DNA of 64,000 nt, from contig JAKQEK010000378.1 in assembly GCA_029558535.1 (NCBI GenBank), positions 123,610 through 187,609 on the forward strand, in the 5' to 3' direction. The notes beneath the pieces are model-generated. The model saw only the letters and a list, made by a program, of their open reading frames with translations, had not been told where the DNA came from and searched no databases. This document shows positions 27,824 to 36,886 of the stretch, one piece after another; the stretch's first letter is position 1, and each line of letters starts with the position of its first letter. Made by a program: the position numbers and the translations under genes. The DNA comes from Bacteroidota bacterium (GTDB lineage: Bacteria > Bacteroidota > Bacteroidia > Bacteroidales > ML635J-15).

Positions 27824-29362
27824 TTATTTTCCCCAACTTTCTCTGTCAAGACTTCTGTAATTAATTGCTTCGGCAATATGTGCCGGATGAATCTTTTCGT
27901 TGTTTTCGAGATCTGCAATTGTTCTCGAAAGTTTGATAATTCTGTCATATGCCCTGGCAGATAAATCCAGTTTTTCCATCGCATTTTTTAACAAGCTCAG
28001 ACAAGTATCATCCAACTTACAGAATTCTTTTATCATTTTCGAATTCATCTGTGCATTACAATAAACATTTTTGCGTTTTTTAAATCTTTCTCTTTGAATT
28101 TGCCTTGCAGTTATCACTCTTTTTTGAATCTCGCGACTCTTTTCGACAGGTTTTGCATCCGACAATTTATCAAAACTTACCGGAGTTACTTCAAGGTGAA
28201 TATCTATTCGGTCGAACAGAGGCCCGGAAATACGGCTTAGATATTTTTGCACTGCCGAAGCGGGACAAATACAATCTTTGTCAGGATGATTATAGTATCC
28301 ACAGGGGCATGGATTCATTGCTGCCACTAACATCAGGCTTGCCGGATATTCAACAGTAAATTTTGCTCTTGAAATTGTCACTACTCTGTCTTCGAGGGGT
28401 TGCCTCATCACTTCGAGAACGGTTCTTTTAAACTCCGGCAATTCATCCAGAAACAAAACTCCGTTATGTGCCAGTGAGATTTCTCCGGGTTGAGGATATG
28501 TACCTCCACCCACAAGAGCTACATCGGAAATTGTATGGTGTGGACTTCTGAATGGTCTCTGGAGCATTAAAGATTTGCCTCCTTCTGTTTTTCCTGCGAC
28601 AGAATGTATCTTAGTCGTTTCAATAGCTTCCTCAAGACTTAATGGAGGTAAGATTCCGGGAATTCGTTTTGCCAGCATTGTTTTTCCCGACCCCGGGGGA
28701 CCAATCATAATAATATTATGCCCTCCTGCGGCCGCTATTTCCAATGCGCGTTTAACATTTTCCTGACCTTTTACATCTGCAAAATCAATTTCGGAATCTT
28801 CTATACATTTTTGAAATTCCGCCTCCAAATCAACAACTACTCGTTCTAAGGGTTTTGTTCCACTCAGAAAATCGACAAGTTCATGAAGATTGCTAACCCC
28901 ATATACTTCCAGGTCTTCCACCACCGCTGCTTCACGGGTATTTTCGACAGGTAATATAACTCCTTTAAATCCGGCATTCCTTGCCTCAATTGCTATTGGC
29001 AGTGCTCCTTTTATTGATTTAACATTCCCGTCCAGCGAAAGCTCACCCATAATAATATAATCACAAAGCTTCTGATTATCAATCTGTTCCGAAGCGGCAA
29101 GCACTCCGACAGCAATAGGTAAATCGTACGAGGAACCCTCTTTTCTGACATCGGCAGGTGCCATATTGATAACAATCTTTTTCCCCGGCCATTTATATCC
29201 ATTGGTTGTTAATGCACTGATTATTCTCTGCTGACTTTCTTTTACTGCCGAGTCTGCAAGTCCCACTAAATAAAAATTAATCCCTTGTGAAATATTTACC
29301 TCTATTGTAATCGTACTTGAGCTTATTCCGTTTACCGCAGAGCCATATGTTTTTACCAGCAT
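27824..29362 (-). CDS. YifB/ComM-family magnesium-chelatase-like AAA+ ATPase
   Basis: 512 residues. N-terminal LonB-like/S5 domain (VKTYGSAVNGISSSTITIEV, INMAPADVRKEGSSYDLPIA), Walker A GPPGSGKTMLA, Walker B region VLFLDELPEF, and the Cys cluster PCPCGYYNHPDKDCIC. Family member ComM drives branch migration of recombination intermediates during natural transformation. Complete and of normal length. Confidence 0.92.
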   Translation of the reverse strand: MLVKTYGSAVNGISSSTITIEVNISQGINFYLVGLADSAVKESQQRIISALTTNGYKWPGKKIVINMAPADVRKEGSSYDLPIAVGVLAASEQIDNQKLCDYIIMGELSLDGNVKSIKGALPIAIEARNAGFKGVILPVENTREAAVVEDLEVYGVSNLHELVDFLSGTKPLERVVVDLEAEFQKCIEDSEIDFADVKGQENVKRALEIAAAGGHNIIMIGPPGSGKTMLAKRIPGILPPLSLEEAIETTKIHSVAGKTEGGKSLMLQRPFRSPHHTISDVALVGGGTYPQPGEISLAHNGVLFLDELPEFKRTVLEVMRQPLEDRVVTISRAKFTVEYPASLMLVAAMNPCPCGYYNHPDKDCICPASAVQKYLSRISGPLFDRIDIHLEVTPVSFDKLSDAKPVEKSREIQKRVITARQIQRERFKKRKNVYCNAQMNSKMIKEFCKLDDTCLSLLKNAMEKLDLSARAYDRIIKLSRTIADLENNEKIHPAHIAEAINYRSLDRESWGK

Positions 29363-29486
29363 CTTTTTCCCTTTTTATCTTTAACGTAAAATTAAGTAAT
29401 AATTCATAATAGCAATGCGAATTTGAAAAAATACTATCCTTTTTCGCAAACCTCATTCATAAATAGAAAACAATTAAACCATTTGT

Positions 29487-30347
29487 TCAGGTTAAATCGT
29501 CGAAACACACTTCTTTACTTTTATTGCGAAAACTAATTTCTGATAAATCTTTTTCTTTAACGAAAACAATAAAAGAATGGTGATTAATCAGGTTTTTAAT
29601 TGAAATATTCATTTTTAACTGTTCAAGATATGTCTGTTTCTTATAACTTGATGGAATATTTTTATTCCTTTTAATATTACGATAATATCTTAACCATGAA
29701 CTTACATAAATGATGGGATAAAACCAGGGTAACAACAAAAGAGAACCTTTGCTTAAACGAATATACTTTACTTCTTCGATGCTGAATCCGGCTAATTTTG
29801 CCAATAGTCTCAGTTTTTGGAGTCCAATAAGAAAAATATGTCCATAATAAATTTTATCCGAAACGACTTCGTTTTCCATCCAGATATCATCTATTTCATT
29901 TGGTGGCATAAAATTTTTAGCCTCACTTTCGGCAATCAGATAATTGAATTTAGCAGACAGATTAGAATATGACGGTGTTGTAATTAACAATCTCCCTCCT
30001 TTTTTCAGCACACGATTAAATTCCTGAAAAGCTTTCAGTTGATTACAAAAATGCTCAATCCCTTCCTGACATATTGCTAAATCGGCTATTTCATTTTCAA
30101 GAGGAATTCCATCCATAATATCTGCCCTTTGACAACCAATCTCTTCAACTTTGAAATACTCAGGAAACAAATCAAAAGCTTTAACTTTTGCCCCATGTTC
30201 CTTCAAAATTTCTGAAGTCATTCCATTTCCAGCAGGTAAATCAATTACTGTCTTGCCTTTAATATCTTGTGAATTACTTATAATCCACTTATTAATGTAG
30301 TATTTAGGAGACTTTGGATTATTTATATGAGAATCAATCATCAACAA
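29487..30347 (-). CDS. Class I SAM-dependent methyltransferase
   Basis: 286 residues. SAM-binding motif I VIDLPAGNGMTSEILKEHG, acidic motif II AFDLFPEYF, motif IV-like LAICQEGIEHF and post-motif LKKGGRLLITTPS. The C-terminal part has a short hydrophobic stretch (LLLLPWFYPIIYVSSWL), suggesting membrane contact. The substrate is unknown; enzymes of this shape often act on lipids or glycans. Stands between yifB and a DUF2141 gene on the same strand. Confidence 0.82.
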   Translation of the reverse strand: MLMIDSHINNPKSPKYYINKWIISNSQDIKGKTVIDLPAGNGMTSEILKEHGAKVKAFDLFPEYFKVEEIGCQRADIMDGIPLENEIADLAICQEGIEHFCNQLKAFQEFNRVLKKGGRLLITTPSYSNLSAKFNYLIAESEAKNFMPPNEIDDIWMENEVVSDKIYYGHIFLIGLQKLRLLAKLAGFSIEEVKYIRLSKGSLLLLPWFYPIIYVSSWLRYYRNIKRNKNIPSSYKKQTYLEQLKMNISIKNLINHHSFIVFVKEKDLSEISFRNKSKEVCFDDLT

Positions 30348-30379
30348 AATTTTTAATAAAAGTAACCAAAAATATTCTT

Positions 30380-30808
30380 TTATAAGTAATACTTAACTTT
30401 AATACTTACATTTTTCTTCCTATTTTTATCAAAACAACATTCTCGAAATGAGGGTGGTCCGAAATAAATTACAGGATTATTTGAAAATCCGAATCCTTCT
30501 GTCGGTAAACCTAAAAAATTAAAATCTATTTCAGAATTATTGTTCTCGTCATGATAAACCGAAATTGCATAATTTCCATCAGGCAGATTTTTGGTTGTAA
30601 TAGTGATGCTTCCTTGTTTTGCCTTGACATATCCGGCATCAACATATTCGTCATACTTATTAAATTGTGTTTCATTTTTAAATACTGCCCATTTTATCGT
30701 TCCTGTCGAATTCCTGATATTTGTTACCGTTATTTCCAAAGCACTATTTTGACAAAACCCGATTTTCGAGATCAAGAATAAAATACAAATAAAATACAAT
30801 GTTTTCAT
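30380..30808 (-). CDS. DUF2141 secreted protein
   Basis: 142 residues with a signal peptide (MKTLYFICILFLISKIGFCQ). The body fits DUF2141: LEITVTNIRNSTGTIKWAVF, LPDGNYAISVYHDENNNSEID, FLGLPTEGFGFSNNP. A small beta-sandwich of unknown function, probably periplasmic. Lies 32 bp before the methyltransferase in transcription order, so co-transcription is possible. Confidence 0.85.
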   Translation of the reverse strand: MKTLYFICILFLISKIGFCQNSALEITVTNIRNSTGTIKWAVFKNETQFNKYDEYVDAGYVKAKQGSITITTKNLPDGNYAISVYHDENNNSEIDFNFLGLPTEGFGFSNNPVIYFGPPSFRECCFDKNRKKNVSIKVKYYL

Positions 30809-30882
30809 ATTTTAATTTTTAATAACAAAGCTAACATTAAATCTATTTAATTAAATTTGTCTAATAAGATTATAATTTGACA

Positions 30883-32154
30883 ATGAAAAAGAATTTTGAT
30901 AAATCGTTTTTTGTTTCAAACCGCAAAAAGCTTTACACACAATTGTTACCAGACTCTTTAGTGGTTTTATTTTCTGCCGAACAATTCCCCCGCAATGGCG
31001 ACCAGTTTTTCAAATATAGGCAGAATTCGGATACTTATTACTTTAGCGGTCTTACCCAGGAACAGACAATAATTGTACTTTTTAACGATACAGCAAACAA
31101 ACGGGTTGAAGAATATGCTTTTATTATTGAACCGGACGAAAAAATGCTGACCTGGATAGGACATAAATATTCTAAACAGGAGGCTTCAAATATTTCAGGC
31201 ATCTTTAATATTGAGTACACTAATAAATTTGATGAAATAATGAATGCTTTGTTGTGTAAAACAACTACCATATATTATTCATATAAGTTTAATGTCCGTG
31301 GCTTAAATTATCAAAATCCGAAAATTACCGAATGGAAAAACAAAATTGAACAGTCTTTTCAAAATTTGTATTTTAACGATCTTGATCTGATTTCAATGAA
31401 ATTAAGATTGCAAAAGTCCTCCGAAGAAATTGCCGCCACACAAACTGCTATTAACATTACAGGAGAAGCGTTTAATAAAATACTTAGATTTGTCGCTCCG
31501 GGACGTTGGGAATATGAAGTAGAAGCTGAACTTACCCGTTCATTTTTAGCTGCCGGTGCAGATGATCATGCATATTTGCCGATTTGCGCATCTGGTTCAA
31601 ATAATTGTATATTACATTACAACACAAACCGCAATCATTGTAAAGCAGGTGATTTATTGTTGCTGGATTTCGGTGCTGAAATTGATTATTATGCTGCCGA
31701 TATTTCCCGAACGATTCCTGTATCAGGTAAGTTTTCTACCCGACAAAAAGAAGTTTACAATTCTGTATTAAGTGTGCTAAAACAAATGAAAAGTCAAATG
31801 ATTCCTGGAACAACCATCCGTCAATTAAATATCGAATGTGAAGCCCTGATACAGGAAGAACTTATAAAATTGAACTTGCTGACAAAAAGCGATATCGAAT
31901 CGCAAGATCCCGAAAAACCCGCATTAAAAAAATATTTTATGCATGGGCTTTCTCATTTTATCGGTCTTGACGTTCATGATGTTGGAACAAAAGACACACC
32001 ACTGCTTCCGGGAATGATTCTCAGTTGTGAACCGGCTATTTACATTGCTGATGAAGGTTTTGGTATCAGGCTTGAAAATGATATTCTCGTTGCTGACAAT
32101 CCTGTTGATTTATGTAAGAATATCCCTATTGAAGTAAATGATGTAGAAAGATGA
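30883..32154 (+). CDS. pepP: M24-family Xaa-Pro aminopeptidase
   Basis: 423 residues from ATG 30883 (a TTG six bases earlier is an alternative). Aminopeptidase P removes N-terminal residues that precede proline. N-terminal creatinase-like domain with FKYRQNSDTYYFSGLTQ, then the pita-bread fold with dinuclear-metal ligands in LLDFGAEIDYYAADISRT, HGLSHFIGLDVHD, LSCEPAIYI and IRLENDILV. No signal peptide, so cytoplasmic. Complete. Confidence 0.93.
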   Translation: MKKNFDKSFFVSNRKKLYTQLLPDSLVVLFSAEQFPRNGDQFFKYRQNSDTYYFSGLTQEQTIIVLFNDTANKRVEEYAFIIEPDEKMLTWIGHKYSKQEASNISGIFNIEYTNKFDEIMNALLCKTTTIYYSYKFNVRGLNYQNPKITEWKNKIEQSFQNLYFNDLDLISMKLRLQKSSEEIAATQTAINITGEAFNKILRFVAPGRWEYEVEAELTRSFLAAGADDHAYLPICASGSNNCILHYNTNRNHCKAGDLLLLDFGAEIDYYAADISRTIPVSGKFSTRQKEVYNSVLSVLKQMKSQMIPGTTIRQLNIECEALIQEELIKLNLLTKSDIESQDPEKPALKKYFMHGLSHFIGLDVHDVGTKDTPLLPGMILSCEPAIYIADEGFGIRLENDILVADNPVDLCKNIPIEVNDVER

Positions 32155-32177
32155 TTTAAGATTTTTCTATCACTGAT

Positions 32178-32207
32178 ATAAAAAAAGCCAACCTTTCGAT
32201 TGGCTTT
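32178..32207 (-). terminator. Rho-independent terminator of the sigma/OMP operon
   Basis: AAAGCCAA (32184-32191) pairs with TTGGCTTT (32200-32207), 8-bp stem and 8-nt loop. On the minus strand it is followed by a run of T (A-run at 32179-32186). Lies 23 bp past the OMP stop. Confidence 0.65.
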
Positions 32208-32229
32208 GCCTTTGGCTTTTCGATAAACT

Positions 32230-33234
32230 CTAAAATGTAAAATTAAGGCCAAAACAAATCGGGTTAAGTGCAGGACCTTTGCCTTCGGCATAAAGAGTAC
32301 TTAAATCATAAGAAGCAAAAAAGTTAATATCTTCAAATCCAAATACAGCTTTCACACCATATCTATATGTATTAAGGAAATAATCTCCTTTGTTATGATA
32401 TTTCATTTTAACATTATCTATTTCATAAACATATTTAACACTGCCTCCTAAACGATATCCGGCATAAACACCAAGACCTAGTCTAAAATCTTTGTGATTA
32501 ACTCCACTGTTCTTTTTTCCGAAGTGAACCATTGGCGTAAAACTAAGATTAAGATACGGAACAGAGGTTTTACTTTTAATATAATCGGCTCCTAATGCAT
32601 CTTTGCTAAAGACTACATCATCATCAGTTTTGTTTACCCTGGTACTTCTATCCTGATACTTATAATTATACCATGAAAAATCTGCTGCAAAATCAATAGA
32701 TGCTGACTTTGCATAATACCAACGCATACCGCCACCTATGGCTACTACCCAAGAGCCCCAGGGCTTAACCGAATATTGAGCGTTTACATCATTCGGGAAT
32801 TTACCGTTTTCAAGATAATTGTTAAACCCAAAATCATATGACATAAAACCATGTAATGTTTTAGCTTTTCTTGGATTTTCATGTACATCAAAGTTCAGGT
32901 TTCTAACTATACTAGTATCGTTCAGGATTCCACTAATATCTATTATTATTTCATCATCAATATTTTTCACTGAAACATTTATTACAGAATCTAAATCTTC
33001 CATTTCTGATTCAAGATCCCAATAAACACTTTCGATGCTATTCATTACCGATTTTACCTCTGTATTCAATCCCTCAATATCTTTAAAATCATTTAAAATT
33101 ATTATCATTTCTGAATTCCCTTGTGTTTTGATTCTTATTGTGTCCTCATCAAAATTTTTGATTTCTTTTGCTGAAATAGTTGTGGACATTAATACTATCC
33201 CAATTGCTGCTGTTAATAATTTTGTCGTTTTCAT
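32230..33234 (-). CDS. Outer-membrane beta-barrel protein of the sigma operon
   Basis: 334 residues with a signal peptide (MKTTKLLTAAIGIVLMSTTISAKE). The acidic, helical-leaning N-terminal 120 residues are followed by alternating aromatic/polar strands (MSYDFGFNNYL, VVAIGGGMRWYYAKS, YLNLSFTPMVHFG, FRLGLGVYAGYRLGG, KAVFGFEDINFFASYDL) and a terminal aromatic residue (FGLNFTF), as expected for a small barrel. The function is unknown. It is last in a sigma factor / partner / barrel operon, so it is probably a target or sensor of that sigma factor. Confidence 0.75.
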   Translation of the reverse strand: MKTTKLLTAAIGIVLMSTTISAKEIKNFDEDTIRIKTQGNSEMIIILNDFKDIEGLNTEVKSVMNSIESVYWDLESEMEDLDSVINVSVKNIDDEIIIDISGILNDTSIVRNLNFDVHENPRKAKTLHGFMSYDFGFNNYLENGKFPNDVNAQYSVKPWGSWVVAIGGGMRWYYAKSASIDFAADFSWYNYKYQDRSTRVNKTDDDVVFSKDALGADYIKSKTSVPYLNLSFTPMVHFGKKNSGVNHKDFRLGLGVYAGYRLGGSVKYVYEIDNVKMKYHNKGDYFLNTYRYGVKAVFGFEDINFFASYDLSTLYAEGKGPALNPICFGLNFTF

Positions 33235-33286
33235 ATTCTTAATTTTTAATTGTTATTACTTATTTGTTTCGTGTTTCGTTTATTCC

Positions 33287-34228
33287 TTATTCATTCATTG
33301 TTATAAACAAGTCTTCTTTTGCCATTTTTAATCTATCAAATGAACCTGCGAGGTCAATCTCTTTTCCAAAATCATAGACCTTACTTATTGTTGACTTAAA
33401 TTTATTTTCTTTAGGCGATTTTATATACTGCAATTCGTATTCAAACGCAACATTCTCTTCCGGCATTTTACTTACCTGATATGCTAATAATTGTTTGTCA
33501 TTGCTCATCTCGTGATTTTTCAGCTTGCAAATTTGATTAAGTGGTAATTTTTCGGGAACATCGATTTTGCTTAATATTTCATTATTTAATTCCTGCTCTT
33601 TTTCTGTAGAATTTGCTACAAACAAAGTGTTATTATAATTATCCGATTGTCGAAATAATATTTCATCTTTCCGATTTACAGTATCAATATTATGATTAAA
33701 TGGAATACTAAAAAAAGATATTTGAGGTGCTTCTCCTTCATCAAAATTTTGAACATTATTTGTTAGCAAATAACCAATTGTAAAAACTGCGGCAAAAACT
33801 GCGGCTATTGATACATACTTATATAACGGAATTGCTTCTTTTTTCTTTAAATATTTTTTTCCTTTAAAAACAATATTTCTATCAGGTGTAGCAACTGCCT
33901 TTTGATATAATTTATAATCATTTGCAACCTCCGGTTTAGTATTTATCTTTTCTGAAATGAATAAATTGTCTTCTTGGTTGATTTGGTTTTCAACTTTAGC
34001 AATAAGAAGGTAGTCAATATTATTTTCAGCTTTTAGAATAGATTTATTAGGGTATTTAACATCCAAATCCGGTAATTTGTAATCATCGGAGTCAATAAGA
34101 GTTGTGGAAATTTCAGGATTTAATTCAAGAAAATCAAAAAGCTTTTCTTCATCAGACTGACTTAATTTTCCGTCGAGATAGTCAACCCACCAGGCCTCAT
34201 AGTTCTTTATATTGATTTTTTCTTTCAT
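33287..34228 (-). CDS. Single-pass membrane protein, putative anti-sigma partner
   Basis: 313 residues with no recognised domain. The N-terminal cytoplasmic part (EAWWVDYLDGKLSQSDEEKLFDF resembles the start of anti-sigma proteins) is followed by one membrane helix at about residues 135-152 (YVSIAAVFAAVFTIGYLL) and a polar periplasmic region. Overlaps the sigma-factor gene by 4 nt (ATGA), which together with the topology suggests it holds the sigma factor at the membrane. The role is inferred from arrangement only. Confidence 0.65.
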   Translation of the reverse strand: MKEKINIKNYEAWWVDYLDGKLSQSDEEKLFDFLELNPEISTTLIDSDDYKLPDLDVKYPNKSILKAENNIDYLLIAKVENQINQEDNLFISEKINTKPEVANDYKLYQKAVATPDRNIVFKGKKYLKKKEAIPLYKYVSIAAVFAAVFTIGYLLTNNVQNFDEGEAPQISFFSIPFNHNIDTVNRKDEILFRQSDNYNNTLFVANSTEKEQELNNEILSKIDVPEKLPLNQICKLKNHEMSNDKQLLAYQVSKMPEENVAFEYELQYIKSPKENKFKSTISKVYDFGKEIDLAGSFDRLKMAKEDLFITMNE

Positions 34229-34716
34229 TTTATTACCTCCTCAAATTTTCCTAAGTAATTTTTCAGGTGTTGTCTTGCTCTAAAAATATACACCTTAACC
34301 TGGGCTTCGCTAAGGTCTGTTATCTGAGCAATTTCCTCATAAGTATATCCTTCATAATCACGTAATAAAACCACCGAACGTTGTATCTCGCTTAGTTTAG
34401 TCAAAGCATTATTTATTATTTCTCTAAGTTCAGCCTGACGAAAGTCCGTAATATCATCAACCCGTTCAAAGATTTCACTTTGACTATTGGTTCTCTTATC
34501 ATGACGTATTACATCTATCATTCGGTTATATGCGATTTTGAAAAGAAAAGATTTTGCTTTGTCAAATTCAACTGAATCGTGGTTTATCCAAAGTCTTTCA
34601 AAACTATCCTGAACAATATCCTGAGCTTTAAATTCATCTCTGATGTTCCCGAGAATGAATCTGTAAAGCCCGTCGGCATGTTTATCAACTATGATATTGT
34701 ATTCTTTTGTTTTCAT
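34225..34716 (-). CDS. ECF-type RNA polymerase sigma factor
   Basis: 163 residues. The ATG at 34716 is chosen because homologous sequence starts there (KTKEYNIIVDKHADGLYRFI); the 40 codons upstream are hydrophobic, Cys/Phe-rich and overlap the neighbouring terminator. Region 2: DIVQDSFERLWIN, FLFKIAYNRMIDVIRH. Region 4: LSEIQRSVVLLRDYEGYTYEEIAQITDLSEAQVKVYIFRARQHL, described here as the HTH at about residues 105-150. It should direct transcription of its own operon or envelope genes. Confidence 0.92.
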   Translation of the reverse strand: MKTKEYNIIVDKHADGLYRFILGNIRDEFKAQDIVQDSFERLWINHDSVEFDKAKSFLFKIAYNRMIDVIRHDKRTNSQSEIFERVDDITDFRQAELREIINNALTKLSEIQRSVVLLRDYEGYTYEEIAQITDLSEAQVKVYIFRARQHLKNYLGKFEEVIK

Positions 34717-34782
34717 AATCGCCTGTCTGACGAACAATATTACGCAAAAGTTACAGGATGAAGAAAAAAAATTACAAATTAT

Positions 34783-34818
34783 AAAAAAAACAGAACCGTA
34801 ATTCTGTTCGGTTCTGTT
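34783..34818 (-). terminator. Rho-independent terminator of the adhesin/porP/porE operon
   Basis: AACAGAACCG (34789-34798) pairs with CGGTTCTGTT (34809-34818), a perfect 10-bp stem with a 10-nt loop. On the minus strand it is followed by eight T residues. Lies 32 bp after the OmpA-family gene and insulates it from the sigma operon. Confidence 0.85.
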
Positions 34819-34849
34819 ATTAAATGTGAGACACAAGCAATTTATAATA

Positions 34850-36868
34850 TTACTCTCCGGCGCTATAGATAACTGGTTGATCTTTACTAAAACCTGTAAC
34901 TTTAAATTCTGTCCGGCGGTTCATCTGATGTTCTTCTTCGCTACACTTTACCCCGTTAGAACACTTGTTAACGAGTTTGTATTCACCATAACCTTTTGCT
35001 GTTATTCTGTCGAACGCAATGCCACTGTCAACAATGTATTGCACTGCAGATTCAGCACGCTTTTGTGACAAGCTTTCGTTGTATTTATCGCTACCTCGCG
35101 AATCGGTATGCGATCCAAGCTCTATAATAATAGTAGGATTATCTGTCAATAATACAACAATTTTGTCAAGTTCAATTGCTGCATCAGGTCTGATATTCCA
35201 CTTGTCGTAATCGTAATATATATTTTCAATAACAATTGGTTTGTTAACAACTATTCTTTCAAAAATTAGCTGAGCGTGAATTGTGTCATTCATAGTTTCG
35301 CACTTGGTTTCAATTTCTACAGATTGAGCAAAGAAACTATCTGAGTATCCATGAATTTGATATTTTGCATCACAATCTAAAACTGTCTGATACATCCCCG
35401 GATAAACCATTTCAATCGAATTCTCAACATTACTTCCTACAATATGATAATGAACTTTAATCCCCTCGGCAGGAATAAGTTTTCCATCATCGAGTCTCTC
35501 CCATGTGGTTAGTGCAAGAATAAGCTCTGTCGGAACAGGTGGTGGTGGCGGGCTATATTCAAAACTGTAAATATCATCTCCCCCAAGTCCTCCGTATCGG
35601 TTCGAGGCAATAAACCCTTTTGTCCCAATCTCCGTAAACAAAATTGAAAAATCGTCTCTTGATGAGTTTAGTGGGAATCTAAGATTTTCGGGAAGTGACC
35701 AGTCTTTTTTACTTCCGCTTGATTTGTATAAATCGAGACCACCCATTCCAGGATGTCCATCGCTGGAAAAATAAAGAGTTCCATCTTTGTCAACAACCGG
35801 AAACATTTCTTTTCCTATTGAATTGATTTGTGGTCCGACATTTTGCGGATTGCTCCATGTTCCATTACTTCTTTTTTCGCAATAGTATATATCTGTTTCA
35901 CCAAAACCTCCCGGCATATCTGAAACAAAATACAGGACGTTTCCATCAGGAGAAATTGCAGGATGACCAACTGAAAATAATTCTGCGTTATTGTGAGTAA
36001 AAGCTGTTATTTCTGTCCACTTGCCATCAACCAACTTTGCCGAATAAATCTCGAGACGATTAGTATAAACATCCTGAATTTTGCCGCTAAACCAACTTGT
36101 AGGATCTGGATTGGTAGGTTTTTGCTTTTGTTTCACTGATTTCGTTCTGGTAAACCATATTGTTGACGTCTTTTCATCAAAAATACCGGGTCCATTGTGA
36201 TAACCTAAGTTTAAATCTGAGATAGGATCAATGCTTTTCAGATTTTCCCCATTCATCTCAATTTTATACATTTTTAAGAATGGATTTCCCGTCCAACCAT
36301 ATTCTTCGCTGGCATTATTTTCTACTTTTCTGTCGGATGTCAAAAAATATTCATCTTTAACTTTTATTAATCCGAATTCGGAATTCTTTGAGTTAAATGT
36401 TTCAACATTTTTGATGTCAAAAAATTCCGGCGTTGCAATCCAGGTCTGAGCTAATTTACATTGAATAATTTGCTCATTTGAAAAGCTTTTTAAATCGGGA
36501 AAACGAGAACTAAGTTTTTCGAAAATTACCATAGCTTCATCATATTTTGCCTCCGACTTCAGCAGTAATGCATAAATTTTCATATCTTCTGCGGTTGCTG
36601 ATTCTTTAATGACCAATTTTGACAGCCATTTCTCAGCTTTTGCTGTTTCGTTAATCTGCATATAGCAATAACTAATGTTTCTTAATTCTGTATCTGTCGG
36701 CGAGTGAGACAAAAAATAAGTTTCGTACCATTCTGCAGCTTTGGCAAATTCGTATTTCTCCATAAGCTGCTCTGCTTTGGCATGCGTTGGCTGTGCCAGC
36801 ATAATATTTCCTACAAATAACAGAAATACTGTTATTAAGGATATTAATATTGTATAATGTGTTTTCAT
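34850..36868 (-). CDS. TPR / PD40-propeller / OmpA-domain lipid-face protein (PorE-like)
   Basis: 672 residues with a signal peptide ending at about LAQPTHA. Order: TPR-like helices (AEQLMEKYEFAKAAEWYETYF, residues 30-130), a PD40/WD40-like propeller (VGHPAISPDGNVLYFVSDMPGG, FPVVDKDGTLYFSSDGHPGMGGLDLYKS), a carboxypeptidase-regulatory-like segment (about 450-545), and a C-terminal OmpA peptidoglycan-binding domain (IYYDYDKWNIRPDAAIELD, LGSHTDSRGSDKYNESLSQKRA, KGYGE). This is the domain order of PorE of the type IX secretion machinery. Third gene after the giant adhesin and porP. Confidence 0.85.
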   Translation of the reverse strand: MKTHYTILISLITVFLLFVGNIMLAQPTHAKAEQLMEKYEFAKAAEWYETYFLSHSPTDTELRNISYCYMQINETAKAEKWLSKLVIKESATAEDMKIYALLLKSEAKYDEAMVIFEKLSSRFPDLKSFSNEQIIQCKLAQTWIATPEFFDIKNVETFNSKNSEFGLIKVKDEYFLTSDRKVENNASEEYGWTGNPFLKMYKIEMNGENLKSIDPISDLNLGYHNGPGIFDEKTSTIWFTRTKSVKQKQKPTNPDPTSWFSGKIQDVYTNRLEIYSAKLVDGKWTEITAFTHNNAELFSVGHPAISPDGNVLYFVSDMPGGFGETDIYYCEKRSNGTWSNPQNVGPQINSIGKEMFPVVDKDGTLYFSSDGHPGMGGLDLYKSSGSKKDWSLPENLRFPLNSSRDDFSILFTEIGTKGFIASNRYGGLGGDDIYSFEYSPPPPPVPTELILALTTWERLDDGKLIPAEGIKVHYHIVGSNVENSIEMVYPGMYQTVLDCDAKYQIHGYSDSFFAQSVEIETKCETMNDTIHAQLIFERIVVNKPIVIENIYYDYDKWNIRPDAAIELDKIVVLLTDNPTIIIELGSHTDSRGSDKYNESLSQKRAESAVQYIVDSGIAFDRITAKGYGEYKLVNKCSNGVKCSEEEHQMNRRTEFKVTGFSKDQPVIYSAGE

Positions 36869-36886
36869 CTTTTCAGTATTTAAGAG

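Noticed and set aside
34717..34836. A 40-residue N-terminal extension of the sigma factor
   Set aside because: The Cys/Phe-rich sequence overlaps the terminator of the preceding operon, and homology begins at the ATG at 34716.
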